From a virus, in IMG/VR virus record IMGVR_UViG_3300021356_000168, positions 1 through 23,679 of that record: a DNA stretch of 23,679 nucleotides; one strand, given 5' to 3'. The translations under genes and the position numbers were made by a program. Of the stretch, positions 1-7,709 are shown piece after piece. Every line of letters begins with the position of its first letter. Within the stretch, counting starts at the first letter, position 1. Below the pieces are notes generated by a model. That model was given only the letters and a program-made list of their open reading frames with translations, was not told where the DNA came from and ran no database searches.

Positions 1-1
1 A

Positions 2-1195
2 ACTTGTCCAGATCATATTAGAGCAGGTGTTACTAGTTATAACAAAGGTAGCATAGAGTTTGAGAATGGTTCAAGGATTGTAAGTCAAACAACAACAGGC
101 AACACAGGACGTGGTATGTCTATCTCACTACTATACTGTGACGAGTTTGCGTTTGTTATGCCTAACATTGCAGAAGAATTTTGGACTTCTATTTCACCTA
201 CACTAGCAACAGGTGGTCGTGCTATTATTACAAGCACACCTAACTCAGATGAAGATACATTTGCTACCATATGGAAACAAGCAGAACAAAAGTTTGACGA
301 GTTTGGAAATGAAAGTGAAGTAGGTATAAACGGCTTTCATAGTTTTAGAGCAGAATGGCATGAGCATCCTGACAGAGACGAAGAATGGAAAAAAGCTGAG
401 ATTGGTCGTATAGGCGAAGAAAAGTTTAGACGTGAATATGGCTGCGAGTTTTTGATTTTTGACGAAACACTTATTAATAGTATTAAACTTGCTGCAATGG
501 AAGGTATTGAACCTATTATAAAAATGGGTCAAATACGTTGGTACAAAAAACCAGATCCTAAAAAGTCATATGTAGTAGGTTTAGATCCGAGCATGGGCAC
601 AGGTGGAGATTTTTCTGCTATACAAGTTATTGAACTTCCTAGTTATGAACAAGTAGGCGAGTGGCAACACAATCTAACAGCAATACCAGGACAAGTTAGA
701 ATACTTGCAGATGTATGTAAGTATCTTGCAGAAGAAATGAAAAGCTCTAGTAACATTTATTGGAGTGTAGAAAACAACGGCATAGGAGAAGCATGTCTAC
801 TAGTAATACAAGACTTTGGCGAAGAAAATATTCCAGGCTTGTTTATTAGTGAACCAATACGCAAAGGACATGTAAGAAAGTTCCGAAAAGGATTTAACAC
901 AACACACGGTTCAAAAACCACAGCATGTGCTAGACTAAAAACAATGATTGAAAACGACAAACTTACTGTGCGTAGCAAAGCACTTATAAGTGAACTCAAA
1001 GCATATATTGCAGCAGGAAGTAGTTTTCAAGCTAAGCCAGGACATTACGATGATTTGGTAAGTAGTTTATTACTAACATTAAGGATTATGAATGTTATGA
1101 AAGATTGGGATCCTACAGTGTACAATACATTCAACCAAATAGAACATGACGAGGAATACGAAATGCCAATGCCAATCTTTATAAGCAGTTATTGA
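2..1195 (+). CDS. Terminase large subunit, gp17-like (5' end outside window)
   Basis: ATPase-nuclease motor that packages DNA into proheads. The frame is open from base 2, so about 397 C-terminal residues are visible and the N-terminus with Walker A lies upstream. The in-frame Met at 116 is internal. Numbering from that Met, the Walker B LLYCDEF is at residues 5-11, and an ITSTPN coupling motif resembling that of T4 gp17 is near 38-43. The RNase H-like nuclease follows, with acidic residues in VVGLDPS (about 153-159), WSVENNG (216-222) and HYDDLV (310-315), matching the order of the three catalytic acids in gp17. The family assignment is secure. The gene ends 13 nt before the next start. Confidence 0.93.
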   Translation, partial: TCPDHIRAGVTSYNKGSIEFENGSRIVSQTTTGNTGRGMSISLLYCDEFAFVMPNIAEEFWTSISPTLATGGRAIITSTPNSDEDTFATIWKQAEQKFDEFGNESEVGINGFHSFRAEWHEHPDRDEEWKKAEIGRIGEEKFRREYGCEFLIFDETLINSIKLAAMEGIEPIIKMGQIRWYKKPDPKKSYVVGLDPSMGTGGDFSAIQVIELPSYEQVGEWQHNLTAIPGQVRILADVCKYLAEEMKSSSNIYWSVENNGIGEACLLVIQDFGEENIPGLFISEPIRKGHVRKFRKGFNTTHGSKTTACARLKTMIENDKLTVRSKALISELKAYIAAGSSFQAKPGHYDDLVSSLLLTLRIMNVMKDWDPTVYNTFNQIEHDEEYEMPMPIFISSY

Positions 1196-1201
1196 TAAAT
1201 A
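1194..1201 (+). promoter_or_regulatory. Possible T4-type late promoter box (GATAAATA)
   Basis: GATAAATA matches the T4 late consensus TATAAATA at 7 of 8 positions and lies in the only gap between the terminase and the next gene. The same octamer occurs before gp32 at 3199-3206. If used as in T4, transcription would begin near 1207, only about 2 nt before the ATG at 1209. That is awkward, so either the downstream gene is nearly leaderless or the match is chance in AT-rich DNA. Confidence 0.25.
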
Positions 1202-1208
1202 GTATACA

Positions 1209-3155
1209 ATGAGAGATTTAAACGTAGTAGCAGAACAACTTTTTAATGAAATCAGAGGACGTTATCCAAGCGTTACCATCGGCGACGAAGAAGGTAACGT
1301 AACTAATGAGCCTCGTTTGGCTAGATTTTATGAGTTTGATTTTAAAAGCAATGATACAAATGTAGGCAAAGTAAGCATATCACTAGATGAAAAAACTGGT
1401 GTAACTATTATGTATAATAAAGATTTTACAGCAGAAGTAGGAGATGCTGAAACAAAAGATTGGTATAACTTTTTAAAGCAAGTACGTAACTTTTCTAAAA
1501 GACGTTTATTAAACTTTGAAGTTAGAGATATTAATAAAACAAACTTTACAAAAAGAGATTATGGCTATATGGCAGCAAATCGCGGAGAAACACAAATGGC
1601 AGAGTCAAAAATGTATGGCACTCACAAAACCAGCTTTCAAAAGTTTGGTAGTGCTAAATTATCTATTAGGCACACAGGTGCAATAGCTGAAGGCGAAAGC
1701 AGAAACAAAAAGATTGGTGCATTGTTTATTGAAAATGCAGATGGTGAAAAATTTAAATATCCATTCAAACATTTAGCAGGTGCAAGAGCAATGGCAATCC
1801 ATGTAAGCGAAGGTGGACACCCATTTGATGATTTTGGCAAACATATTACTAGCCTAAGTGAAGAACTTTCAAATCTCCGCAAGTTCAAACAGTATATGGG
1901 CAAAAGCAATGTTATGGCTGAAAGTTTAGCTGAACATATGGATACTGTAAATGAGCGTGTTGCCACAGTAAAAAAAGAAATGCAGACACTTCAAAAACTT
2001 GCAGGTTATAGAACTGTATTTGAAGAGTTTGTTCCTATTGAAGAATCAGAAGTACCAGAAGAAGTACAAGAAGATTGGATCAATCAATTAACTATTAAGC
2101 AGTTTAACGAAGAACTTAAAGATGTATTTCCTTACATTTACAAACTAGTTAGTGAAACAACTGCTGTAGAAAGTATAGGATTTGATGATATTGTAAATGA
2201 AGTTGACAAAGCTAGTATTGATGCTGCTGTTTCAAAAGCATTATCTTCAGAGCCACAAAGGACAGCACCAACAACAAGTCCACGTCCTAAGGTAAGACCA
2301 AAAGTATTTGCAAGTCCTCGTCAAGCAAGAGACGCAGCAATGAAAGCTGGCTATCGTCAAGAAGGCAAAGACTTCAAAGTTGAAAAGTTTGGTAATGGAT
2401 ATATTTTCTCACAGATAGGACCAGATCAGAGCAACATTGGTAGCACAGAGATTGGTCCTGATGGAAAAATGACAGGCAGCACAAGAGGCTTTAACACAGA
2501 GTCAGAAATAGATATGGCATTTGATAAACTACTAGGCCAGTTTGCAGACAACTTTAGTGCTCAAGTAGAAGGCAGTTTAGACGAAGGATCAATGAAAGAC
2601 ATGTTGATCCAAGCAATGGAAAAGATTGCATCTGATAACAGCGGAGAAGAACTATATAAAGCATTGAACAAAGGCTCAATGGGTAAAGAGATCCAAAAAT
2701 ACTTACAAGACATGTATGACGAAGTAGCAGTTGACAATGGATGGCATCCAGATGATGATCATGACGAAATCGAACAACGCATGTGGGATGAGATTCACGA
2801 CGAGTATGGTATGGGCGAAGGCAACGCATACGCACACGCTGTAAGAAAAGCAAAAATGAATGGCGCAGAAAAAGGCGATAAAATAGATCATCCAGATTCA
2901 GACGAAGATGATATTGTAATTGAAAAAGACAAAACACCATTAGGCGAGTTTATACTAAGTTACTTTGATAGACATACAGGCAAGTTTCCAAAAGGCGAAA
3001 CAGCAGTATTGACAGCAATAGAAAAAGACTATGGCGATCAATACGTCAAGCCAGCAAGTCAGTTCATAGAACGTCTAGGTCAAGTATATGAAAAATATCA
3101 GGCACGTAAAATGGCAGACTTTACACGTATTCAAGAGTTAGCTGGTTTAAGATAA
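1209..3155 (+). CDS. 648-aa conserved-looking phage protein, function unknown
   Basis: Not recognised with a defined function. The protein is hydrophilic, with no signal peptide or membrane segment. Residues 1-230 look like a compact domain, including RHTGAIAEG near 154-162 and KYPFKHLAGARAMAIHV at 183-199, a style I associate with uncharacterised proteins of marine T4-like phages. A Pro/Thr-rich linker lies near 345-365. A second globular stretch follows, then a His/Asp-rich acidic region around 515-575. The C-terminus ends RIQELAGLR, echoing LQKLAGYR at 261-268. No Shine-Dalgarno is evident before the ATG, but there is no better start. Its place after the terminase could mean a structural or packaging role, which is inference only. 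Confidence 0.8.
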   Translation: MRDLNVVAEQLFNEIRGRYPSVTIGDEEGNVTNEPRLARFYEFDFKSNDTNVGKVSISLDEKTGVTIMYNKDFTAEVGDAETKDWYNFLKQVRNFSKRRLLNFEVRDINKTNFTKRDYGYMAANRGETQMAESKMYGTHKTSFQKFGSAKLSIRHTGAIAEGESRNKKIGALFIENADGEKFKYPFKHLAGARAMAIHVSEGGHPFDDFGKHITSLSEELSNLRKFKQYMGKSNVMAESLAEHMDTVNERVATVKKEMQTLQKLAGYRTVFEEFVPIEESEVPEEVQEDWINQLTIKQFNEELKDVFPYIYKLVSETTAVESIGFDDIVNEVDKASIDAAVSKALSSEPQRTAPTTSPRPKVRPKVFASPRQARDAAMKAGYRQEGKDFKVEKFGNGYIFSQIGPDQSNIGSTEIGPDGKMTGSTRGFNTESEIDMAFDKLLGQFADNFSAQVEGSLDEGSMKDMLIQAMEKIASDNSGEELYKALNKGSMGKEIQKYLQDMYDEVAVDNGWHPDDDHDEIEQRMWDEIHDEYGMGEGNAYAHAVRKAKMNGAEKGDKIDHPDSDEDDIVIEKDKTPLGEFILSYFDRHTGKFPKGETAVLTAIEKDYGDQYVKPASQFIERLGQVYEKYQARKMADFTRIQELAGLR

Positions 3156-3191
3156 TCAGCTAACCTTTTGAAAATCTTGGCAAAAAAATAG

Positions 3192-3220
3192 TTGACAAGA
3201 TAAATAAGATTGTGTAGTAT
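3192..3220 (+). promoter_or_regulatory. Sigma70-like promoter upstream of gp32
   Basis: TTGACA at 3192-3197 is a perfect -35. A 17-nt spacer leads to TAGTAT at 3215-3220, which is 4 of 6 to the -10 consensus. The start point would be near 3227, giving a leader of about 54 nt before the gp32 ATG at 3281. It sits in the largest gap of this half of the window (3156-3280) and fits early expression by host RNA polymerase. Confidence 0.5.
3199..3206 (+). promoter_or_regulatory. Possible late promoter box (GATAAATA) before gp32
   Basis: This is a second copy of GATAAATA, 7 of 8 to the T4 late box. With T4 geometry the transcript would start near 3212, about 69 nt before the gp32 start codon. That is the 5' edge of the candidate pseudoknot at 3211-3250. 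It is nested within the sigma70-like promoter spacer, so early and late transcripts could have different 5' ends. Confidence 0.35.
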
Positions 3221-3250
3221 TATAAACATGTGCTACACATTTAAGGCACA
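3211..3250 (+). promoter_or_regulatory. Candidate pseudoknot in the gp32 mRNA leader
   Basis: Two nested complementarities have H-type pseudoknot topology. Stem 1 pairs TGTGTAG (3211-3217) with CTACACA (3233-3239), 7 bp perfect. Stem 2 pairs TGTG (3229-3232) from the stem 1 loop with CACA (3247-3250), 4 bp. The stems abut with no intervening base. The element lies about 70 to 31 nt before the ATG and is followed by a purine-rich, apparently unstructured stretch up to the ribosome site. T4 gp32 represses its own translation by binding an upstream pseudoknot at a similar distance, followed by single-stranded AU-rich leader. The pairing is seen; the function is inferred. The same dyad could instead be a DNA operator. 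Confidence 0.4.
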
Positions 3251-3280
3251 ATGCATAGGCAAAAAACAGGAGGCATAACT

Positions 3281-4297
3281 ATGGCATCATTAGCAGAAAT
3301 CCGAGCGAAGCTCAAAGAACAAGAAAATCGTACAAGCGGTGGCAACACAGGCGGTGGCGATAACAGCATTTACCCATTTTGGAATATGAAAGAAGGCGAG
3401 CAAGCAACGCTACGCTTTTTGCCTGACGGCGATGATTCAAACACTTTCTTTTGGAAAGAGCGTTTGGTTATTAAACTTCCATTTGCAGGAGTAAAGGGCG
3501 AAACAGATTCACGTCCAGTACAAGTACAAGTTCCGTGTATGGAAATGTATAACGAATCATGTCCAATCCTACAAGAAGTACGTGGTTGGTTTAAAGATCC
3601 AAGTTTAGAAGACATGGGTCGTAAGTATTGGAAAAAACGTTCTTATATCTTCCAAGGCTTTGTTGTTGATAATCCACTTAATGAAGATACAACGCCAGAG
3701 AATCCGATTCGTCGATTCATTATTGGTCCACAAATCTTCCAACTAATCAAAGCAGCACTAATGGATCCAGATATGGAAGAACTGCCAACAGATTATACTG
3801 CTGGTGTAGACTTCCGTTTGTCTAAAGGTTCAAAAGGTGGATATGCTGACTACGGTGCAAGTAACTGGGCACGTAGAGAGCGTCCACTAGGCGATACTGA
3901 AATGAACGCAATCAACACAAATGGATTGTTTAACCTAAATGACTTCCTTCCTAAAAAGCCAGGCGAAGTAGAACTAAAAGTTCTTACTGAAATGTTTGAA
4001 GCAAGTGTTGACGGAGAAGCATACGATGCTGAACGTTGGAGTCAATATTTCCGTCCAAGCGGAATGCAAGCACGTACAGGTGATCCTGTAACTGCAACTC
4101 CTGCTCCGGCACCAGCAGCACCAGCAGCACCAGCAGCAGAAACAACATCTGATACAGGCTGGAAAGAACCTGCTCCGGCAGCAACACCTGAACCAACTCC
4201 TGCTCCTGCTCCGACAGCAGAGGCAGCACCTGCAGAAGAAAACGCAGGCGGCGCACAAGACATTCTAGCAATGATTCGTGCAAGACAAGGTCAATAA
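3281..4297 (+). CDS. 32: Single-stranded DNA-binding protein, gp32-like
   Basis: Coats ssDNA during replication and recombination and positions UvsX and UvsY. The start at 3281 is chosen over the Met at 3251 because AGGAGG (3268-3273) lies 7 nt upstream and the protein then opens MASLAEIRAKL, a basic N-terminal arm like the gp32 cooperativity region. The core, residues about 30-245, has gp32-like features: ATLRFLPDGDD, an ESCPIL segment, KRSYIFQGFVV, and a C-terminal FLPKKPGEVE. T4 gp32 binds zinc through His-Cys-Cys-Cys; here the last Cys of the CPVC-type motif is Leu, so zinc binding looks lost. Residues about 270-320 are an Ala/Pro-rich linker in place of the acidic tail, ending in a helix-like DILAMIRARQ. 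Length is 338 aa against 301 in T4. Confidence 0.85.
   Translation: MASLAEIRAKLKEQENRTSGGNTGGGDNSIYPFWNMKEGEQATLRFLPDGDDSNTFFWKERLVIKLPFAGVKGETDSRPVQVQVPCMEMYNESCPILQEVRGWFKDPSLEDMGRKYWKKRSYIFQGFVVDNPLNEDTTPENPIRRFIIGPQIFQLIKAALMDPDMEELPTDYTAGVDFRLSKGSKGGYADYGASNWARRERPLGDTEMNAINTNGLFNLNDFLPKKPGEVELKVLTEMFEASVDGEAYDAERWSQYFRPSGMQARTGDPVTATPAPAPAAPAAPAAETTSDTGWKEPAPAATPEPTPAPAPTAEAAPAEENAGGAQDILAMIRARQGQ
4111..4137 (+). repeat. Three tandem 9-nt repeats in the gp32 linker
   Basis: ACCAGCAGC occurs three times head to tail (4111, 4120, 4129), encoding Ala/Pro triplets in the C-terminal linker of gp32. Flanking CTGCTCCGGC-type sequence is a looser version. Such a run can slip during replication, changing linker length without breaking frame. 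Confidence 0.8.
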
Positions 4298-4306
4298 GAT
4301 AACAAC

Positions 4307-4346
4307 ACCCCCCAGGCTTGTCATAGACAGCTCAATACCGGGGGGT
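4307..4346 (+). terminator. GC-rich two-tier hairpin between gp32 and uvsX
   Basis: ACCCCCC (4307-4313) pairs with GGGGGGT (4340-4346). Inside it, GCTTGTC (4316-4322) pairs with GACAGC (4326-4331) around an ATA loop with one bulged T. Poly-C/poly-G tracts are conspicuous in this AT-rich genome. A TTTTT run lies at 4356-4360, 9 nt after the stem, so it is not a textbook intrinsic terminator. It may act as an attenuator or an mRNA 3'-end stabiliser that lets gp32 be made in excess over uvsX. The uvsX ribosome site AGGAG (4366-4370) follows. Confidence 0.5.
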
Positions 4347-4375
4347 TACTTACGCTTTTTAGAATAGGAGAAAAT

Positions 4376-5467
4376 ATGGCTACTAAGGCATTCGATCCTT
4401 CAAAGTTTCGAAACAGTTTAACAAAATCTATTAAAGGTATGAGTTCAGGGTTCAATGATCCACAAGATTGGATCAGCACAGGTAACTTTGCACTTAACTA
4501 TTTACTTAGTGGAGACTTTAGAAAAGGTGTTCCATTAGGAAAAGTAAGCGTGTTTGCAGGCGAATCAGGTGCAGGCAAATCTTACATTGTGTCTGGTAAT
4601 ATTGTAAAGTCAGCACAAGAACAAGGTATTTTTGTTGTATTGATTGACAGTGAAAATGCACTTGATGAAAAGTGGCTACACGCATTAGGTGTAGAAACAA
4701 CAGAAGACAAAATCCTAAAACTTAACATGGCAATGATTGATGATGTTGCTAAAACTATTTCAACATTTATGGATGACTATCGTGCAATGGACGAAACAGA
4801 CCGTCCTAAAGTGTTGTTTGTAGTTGATAGTTTAGGTATGCTTATGTCACCAACTGAAGTTAATCAGTTTGAAGCAGGTGATATGAAGGGTGATATGGGT
4901 CGTAAGGCCAAAGCACTGAAAGCATTGGTTACTAACTGTGTTAATATGTTTGGTTCACACAACGTAGGTATGGTTGTTACTAACCACACATACGCATCGC
5001 AAGATATGTTTGATCCAGACGACAAGATCTCAGGTGGTAGTGGTTTTATCTATGCAAGCTCGATGGTGGTTGCTATGAAAAAGCTGAAACTAAAAGAAGA
5101 TGCAGATGGTAACAAAACTAGCACTGTGAATGGTATTAGAGCAGCGTGTAAAGTTATGAAAACACGTTACGCAAAACCGTTTGAAGGTGTACAAGTAAAA
5201 ATCCCATACGAAACAGGTATGGATCCATATTCAGGTATGTTTGATTTGTTAGAAGCAAAAGGCTTACTTGAAAAACAAGGTAACCGCTACAAGTATATTG
5301 ATAGCAAAGGCGAAGAAACTCTAGAATATCGCAAGAACTGGACAGGTGACAAACTCGAAATGATCATGGCCGATTTACCGGCAAAAGAAGAACAAATGGT
5401 AAATATCGCTAACGCAGACGAAGAAGCTGTGGTTGATCATGAAGAGGGACTTGCGATAAATGAATGA
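4376..5467 (+). CDS. uvsX: UvsX, RecA-like strand-exchange recombinase
   Basis: ATP-dependent recombinase that forms filaments on ssDNA for recombination-dependent replication and repair. A RecA core is clear: Walker A GESGAGKS at residues 62-69, catalytic Glu in LIDSEN (89-94), Walker B VLFVVDS at 146-152, VVTNHTY near 200-206 and the DNA-binding L2 loop with KISGGSGFIY at 217-226. Length of 363 aa is close to T4 UvsX (about 390). The start has AGGAG 5 nt upstream. The P-loop is closer to bacterial RecA (GxxxxGKT/S with internal Gly) than to the T4 sequence. The C-terminus is acidic. It overlaps the next gene by 8 nt and precedes a UvsY-like gene, a sensible partner order. Confidence 0.93.
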   Translation: MATKAFDPSKFRNSLTKSIKGMSSGFNDPQDWISTGNFALNYLLSGDFRKGVPLGKVSVFAGESGAGKSYIVSGNIVKSAQEQGIFVVLIDSENALDEKWLHALGVETTEDKILKLNMAMIDDVAKTISTFMDDYRAMDETDRPKVLFVVDSLGMLMSPTEVNQFEAGDMKGDMGRKAKALKALVTNCVNMFGSHNVGMVVTNHTYASQDMFDPDDKISGGSGFIYASSMVVAMKKLKLKEDADGNKTSTVNGIRAACKVMKTRYAKPFEGVQVKIPYETGMDPYSGMFDLLEAKGLLEKQGNRYKYIDSKGEETLEYRKNWTGDKLEMIMADLPAKEEQMVNIANADEEAVVDHEEGLAINE

Positions 5468-5687
5468 AGACTTTGTAGCCGATTTATGGAACTTGTTTAA
5501 AGAGTATCTAGACAAGAAACATACGGATATGGCAGCTGAAAGATTTGTTGACATGCTAGTTGATTACGGAATGACTGATGTTCAGTTACAAGAAATACTA
5601 GGACAAGATAAAATACTAGACGCTGCTATACAATATTACTTAGAAATGGATTCCGACGACGACGAAGATTATGATTGGGATGAGTAA
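5460..5687 (+). CDS. Small acidic protein downstream of uvsX, unknown function
   Basis: 75 aa, predicted mainly helical, ending in a very acidic tail (DSDDDEDYDWDE). There are no Cys residues, membrane segment or recognised motif. It starts inside the last codons of uvsX (8-nt overlap) and its stop overlaps the next ATG (TAATG), so it is translationally coupled between recombinase and mediator. I recognise the style as a small hypothetical protein of marine T4-like phages but cannot name a function. The tail could mimic DNA or contact gp32/UvsX; that is speculation. Confidence 0.75.
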   Translation: MNEDFVADLWNLFKEYLDKKHTDMAAERFVDMLVDYGMTDVQLQEILGQDKILDAAIQYYLEMDSDDDEDYDWDE

Positions 5688-6142
5688 TGGGTTGGTACAG
5701 CCGAGTAAGCAGAGATATTGGACAAATACCTTCTGCTGTACAATATTTTGAAAACGAACTTATTGAAGCAAAACGTGAATGTAATATCAGCGGTAGCATA
5801 GAAAAAGCTGCCGCTGCTATGCCTGGTATTGTTGAACACAGATTTAATCAGTTACAAGAACTTGAGGCAATCTTAGAGTATCTCAATATTGAACTAAGAC
5901 GTTTGCGTAGTCAGTTTTTTAAGAAATATTTAGAAAACTATCAACGTGCATTAAGCAGTCGTGACGTAGAAAAATATGTCGACGGCGAAGCAGATGTTGT
6001 TGATTATGAAAAGATTATAAACGAGTTTGCTCTAATACGTAACAAATGGTTAGGTGTGTTAAAAGCACTTGATCAAAAACAATGGCAACTAACTAATATT
6101 GTAAAACTACGAGTCGCAGGAATGGAAGATGCAAGTTTATGA
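5687..6142 (+). CDS. uvsY: UvsY-like recombination mediator (probable)
   Basis: UvsY loads UvsX onto gp32-covered ssDNA. The 151-aa product is close to T4 UvsY (137 aa) and has the same pattern: a helix with YLNIELRRLRSQFFKKYLE near residues 64-82, a central SSRDVEKYVDGE (90-101), then a C-terminal helical pair containing NKWLGVLKALDQKQWQ (118-133) and ending near KLRVAGM. In T4 UvsY the order of basic helix, short linker with charged residues, then a Trp-containing helix and a final basic helix is similar. Similarity is by eye and moderate. Position immediately downstream of uvsX supports the call. It overlaps the next gene by 4 nt (ATGA). Confidence 0.6.
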   Translation: MGWYSRVSRDIGQIPSAVQYFENELIEAKRECNISGSIEKAAAAMPGIVEHRFNQLQELEAILEYLNIELRRLRSQFFKKYLENYQRALSSRDVEKYVDGEADVVDYEKIINEFALIRNKWLGVLKALDQKQWQLTNIVKLRVAGMEDASL

Positions 6143-6852
6143 GCATAACAATAGTTTCTACTTGGAGTGAAAAGAACTATCAAGAATATGCAAAATACTT
6201 TTTAGAAAGTGCAAAAAAATACATTTCAGAAGATATAAATGTTCGGGTATATACTGATGTTCCTTATAAAGACTTACCTGGACATTTTGAAAATCTACCA
6301 TTAGAAGCAAGTTGTCCCGATTTAGTAGATTTTAAAAGACGTAACGAACATAGAAAACCTACAGGCAAAAAAGCATTTATGCAAGATGCAGTAAGATTTG
6401 CACATAAAAGCTATGCCATTATACATGCAAGTAGAACTGTTGACACTGAACAGTTAATATGGTTAGATGCAGATACAGAAATATTATGCCCATTAACAAG
6501 CGATTGGTTTAAATCTTTTTTACCAAAAAAATACTTTTGTGCATATCTAGGACGTGATAACAAATATAGCGAAACAGGATATCTACAGTTTAATCTGAAA
6601 AAAGCAAAATCATTTTTTGACAAATGGGATTGGTATTATAAGTCTGATGAAATATACAACTTACGTGCCCAGTTAGATTGTCATGTTTTTGATGCTTGTT
6701 TAGAACATTTTCCAAAACTTAATGGACACAATATTAGTCCTCCTTGGACACAAAAAAGACATTTTGATATAGCATTTGAAAAATACATGTGCCATTATAA
6801 AGGCAGTGATAAAGAGAAACGAGATATATATTTTTGGAAAGCAACTAGATGA
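6139..6852 (+). CDS. GT-A/GT8-like glycosyltransferase (1)
   Basis: Probable nucleotide-sugar-dependent glycosyltransferase. The N-terminus MSITIVSTWS leads into a Rossmann-like domain. LIWLDADTE at residues 106-114 supplies the metal-binding DxD. A late HYKGSDKEKR segment resembles the HxxGxxKPW region of GT8 enzymes. At 237 aa it is a minimal catalytic domain without membrane anchor. The same WLDADT motif and a C-terminal H-x-KG element recur in two minus-strand genes of this window (16686-17414 and 17411-18235), so these three are paralogues. It is the first gene of the glycan island and is coupled to uvsY-like by ATGA. Donor and acceptor cannot be told from sequence. Confidence 0.75.
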   Translation: MSITIVSTWSEKNYQEYAKYFLESAKKYISEDINVRVYTDVPYKDLPGHFENLPLEASCPDLVDFKRRNEHRKPTGKKAFMQDAVRFAHKSYAIIHASRTVDTEQLIWLDADTEILCPLTSDWFKSFLPKKYFCAYLGRDNKYSETGYLQFNLKKAKSFFDKWDWYYKSDEIYNLRAQLDCHVFDACLEHFPKLNGHNISPPWTQKRHFDIAFEKYMCHYKGSDKEKRDIYFWKATR

Positions 6853-7709
6853 AAACAATACTTACAGGACATAACGGATTTATTGGTGGTCATTATCATA
6901 GGTATTTGAAAGATAAAAATATCTCGCCTATTACTGTGGATAAAAGATCAGGACAGGATTTGTGTGATGTTAATATTACAAACGATTTGCCTGATTGCGA
7001 TGTTGTAATACACTTAGCAGCAACAAATGGCACAAAACTGTTTTACGAACAACCTACAGATGTGTGTTTTAACAACACACTTCCTACATTTAATCTTGTT
7101 GCTAGATATAGACACTCTAACACAAAGTTTGTATTCGCAAGCACATGCGAAATATTTTCAGGAGCAATAGATGCGGGTCATTACCATATTCCAACTGATG
7201 AGCAAGTACCAGTTATGTTTAACGACATTCTCAATCCGAGATGGAGTTATAGCGTTCCGAAAGCTGTCGGAGAAAACCTAGTTGCAAACTGCGGATTGCC
7301 TTGGTTGATTATTAGATATTTTAATATATACGGTCCCGGACAAGTTGATCATTTTATAAGTGAGTTTGTAGAACGTTGTAAACAAGGCGAATATTATATC
7401 AAAGGCGATGACACTAGAAGTTTTTGCTATGTAGACGATGCTATTGAAATGACAGACCGTCTTGTTAATAATACAAATAATAAAATAGTACACGTAGGTA
7501 ATGATCAAGAAGTAAACATTAGTGTTGTTGCAAAACTTATAATGGGGTATATGGATATTAATCCTGCTAAACTGGAAGTTTTACCTGGTCCTAAAGGCAG
7601 TGCTAAACGCAGATGTCCTGATACTACACTTGTACAAACATTAACAGGTTTTTTAGATTATACACCGTTAGAAGTAGGTCTTAAAAAGACAGTGGAAAGT
7701 TTATTATGA
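6849..7709 (+). CDS. NAD-dependent sugar epimerase/dehydratase (extended SDR)
   Basis: Acts on a nucleotide-activated sugar. TGHNGFIG at residues 6-13 is the extended-SDR NAD-binding motif. The catalytic set is visible as FASTCE (97-101, Ser/Thr) and YSVPK (134-138, Tyr-xxx-Lys). RYFNIYGPGQ and RSFCYVDDA are typical of UDP-sugar 4-epimerases, 4,6-dehydratases and UDP-glucuronate decarboxylases. At 286 aa it is slightly shorter than most (310-340). The subfamily cannot be fixed by eye. It overlaps both neighbours by 4 nt (ATGA) and sits next to a UDP-sugar dehydrogenase, suggesting sequential work on one nucleotide sugar. Confidence 0.85.
   Translation: MKTILTGHNGFIGGHYHRYLKDKNISPITVDKRSGQDLCDVNITNDLPDCDVVIHLAATNGTKLFYEQPTDVCFNNTLPTFNLVARYRHSNTKFVFASTCEIFSGAIDAGHYHIPTDEQVPVMFNDILNPRWSYSVPKAVGENLVANCGLPWLIIRYFNIYGPGQVDHFISEFVERCKQGEYYIKGDDTRSFCYVDDAIEMTDRLVNNTNNKIVHVGNDQEVNISVVAKLIMGYMDINPAKLEVLPGPKGSAKRRCPDTTLVQTLTGFLDYTPLEVGLKKTVESLL

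Noticed and set aside
2554-2940. A 128-aa minus-strand ORF opposite the 648-aa gene
   Set aside because: Leu/His/Arg/Cys-rich composition of a reverse-complement shadow; it has no motif or ribosome site.
3984-4283. Minus-strand ORFs of about 75-99 aa rich in Leu, Cys or Ala opposite the gp32 linker
   Set aside because: They come from the complement of the Ala/Pro repeat and have no ribosome site; the plus-strand gp32 frame is clearly the coding one.
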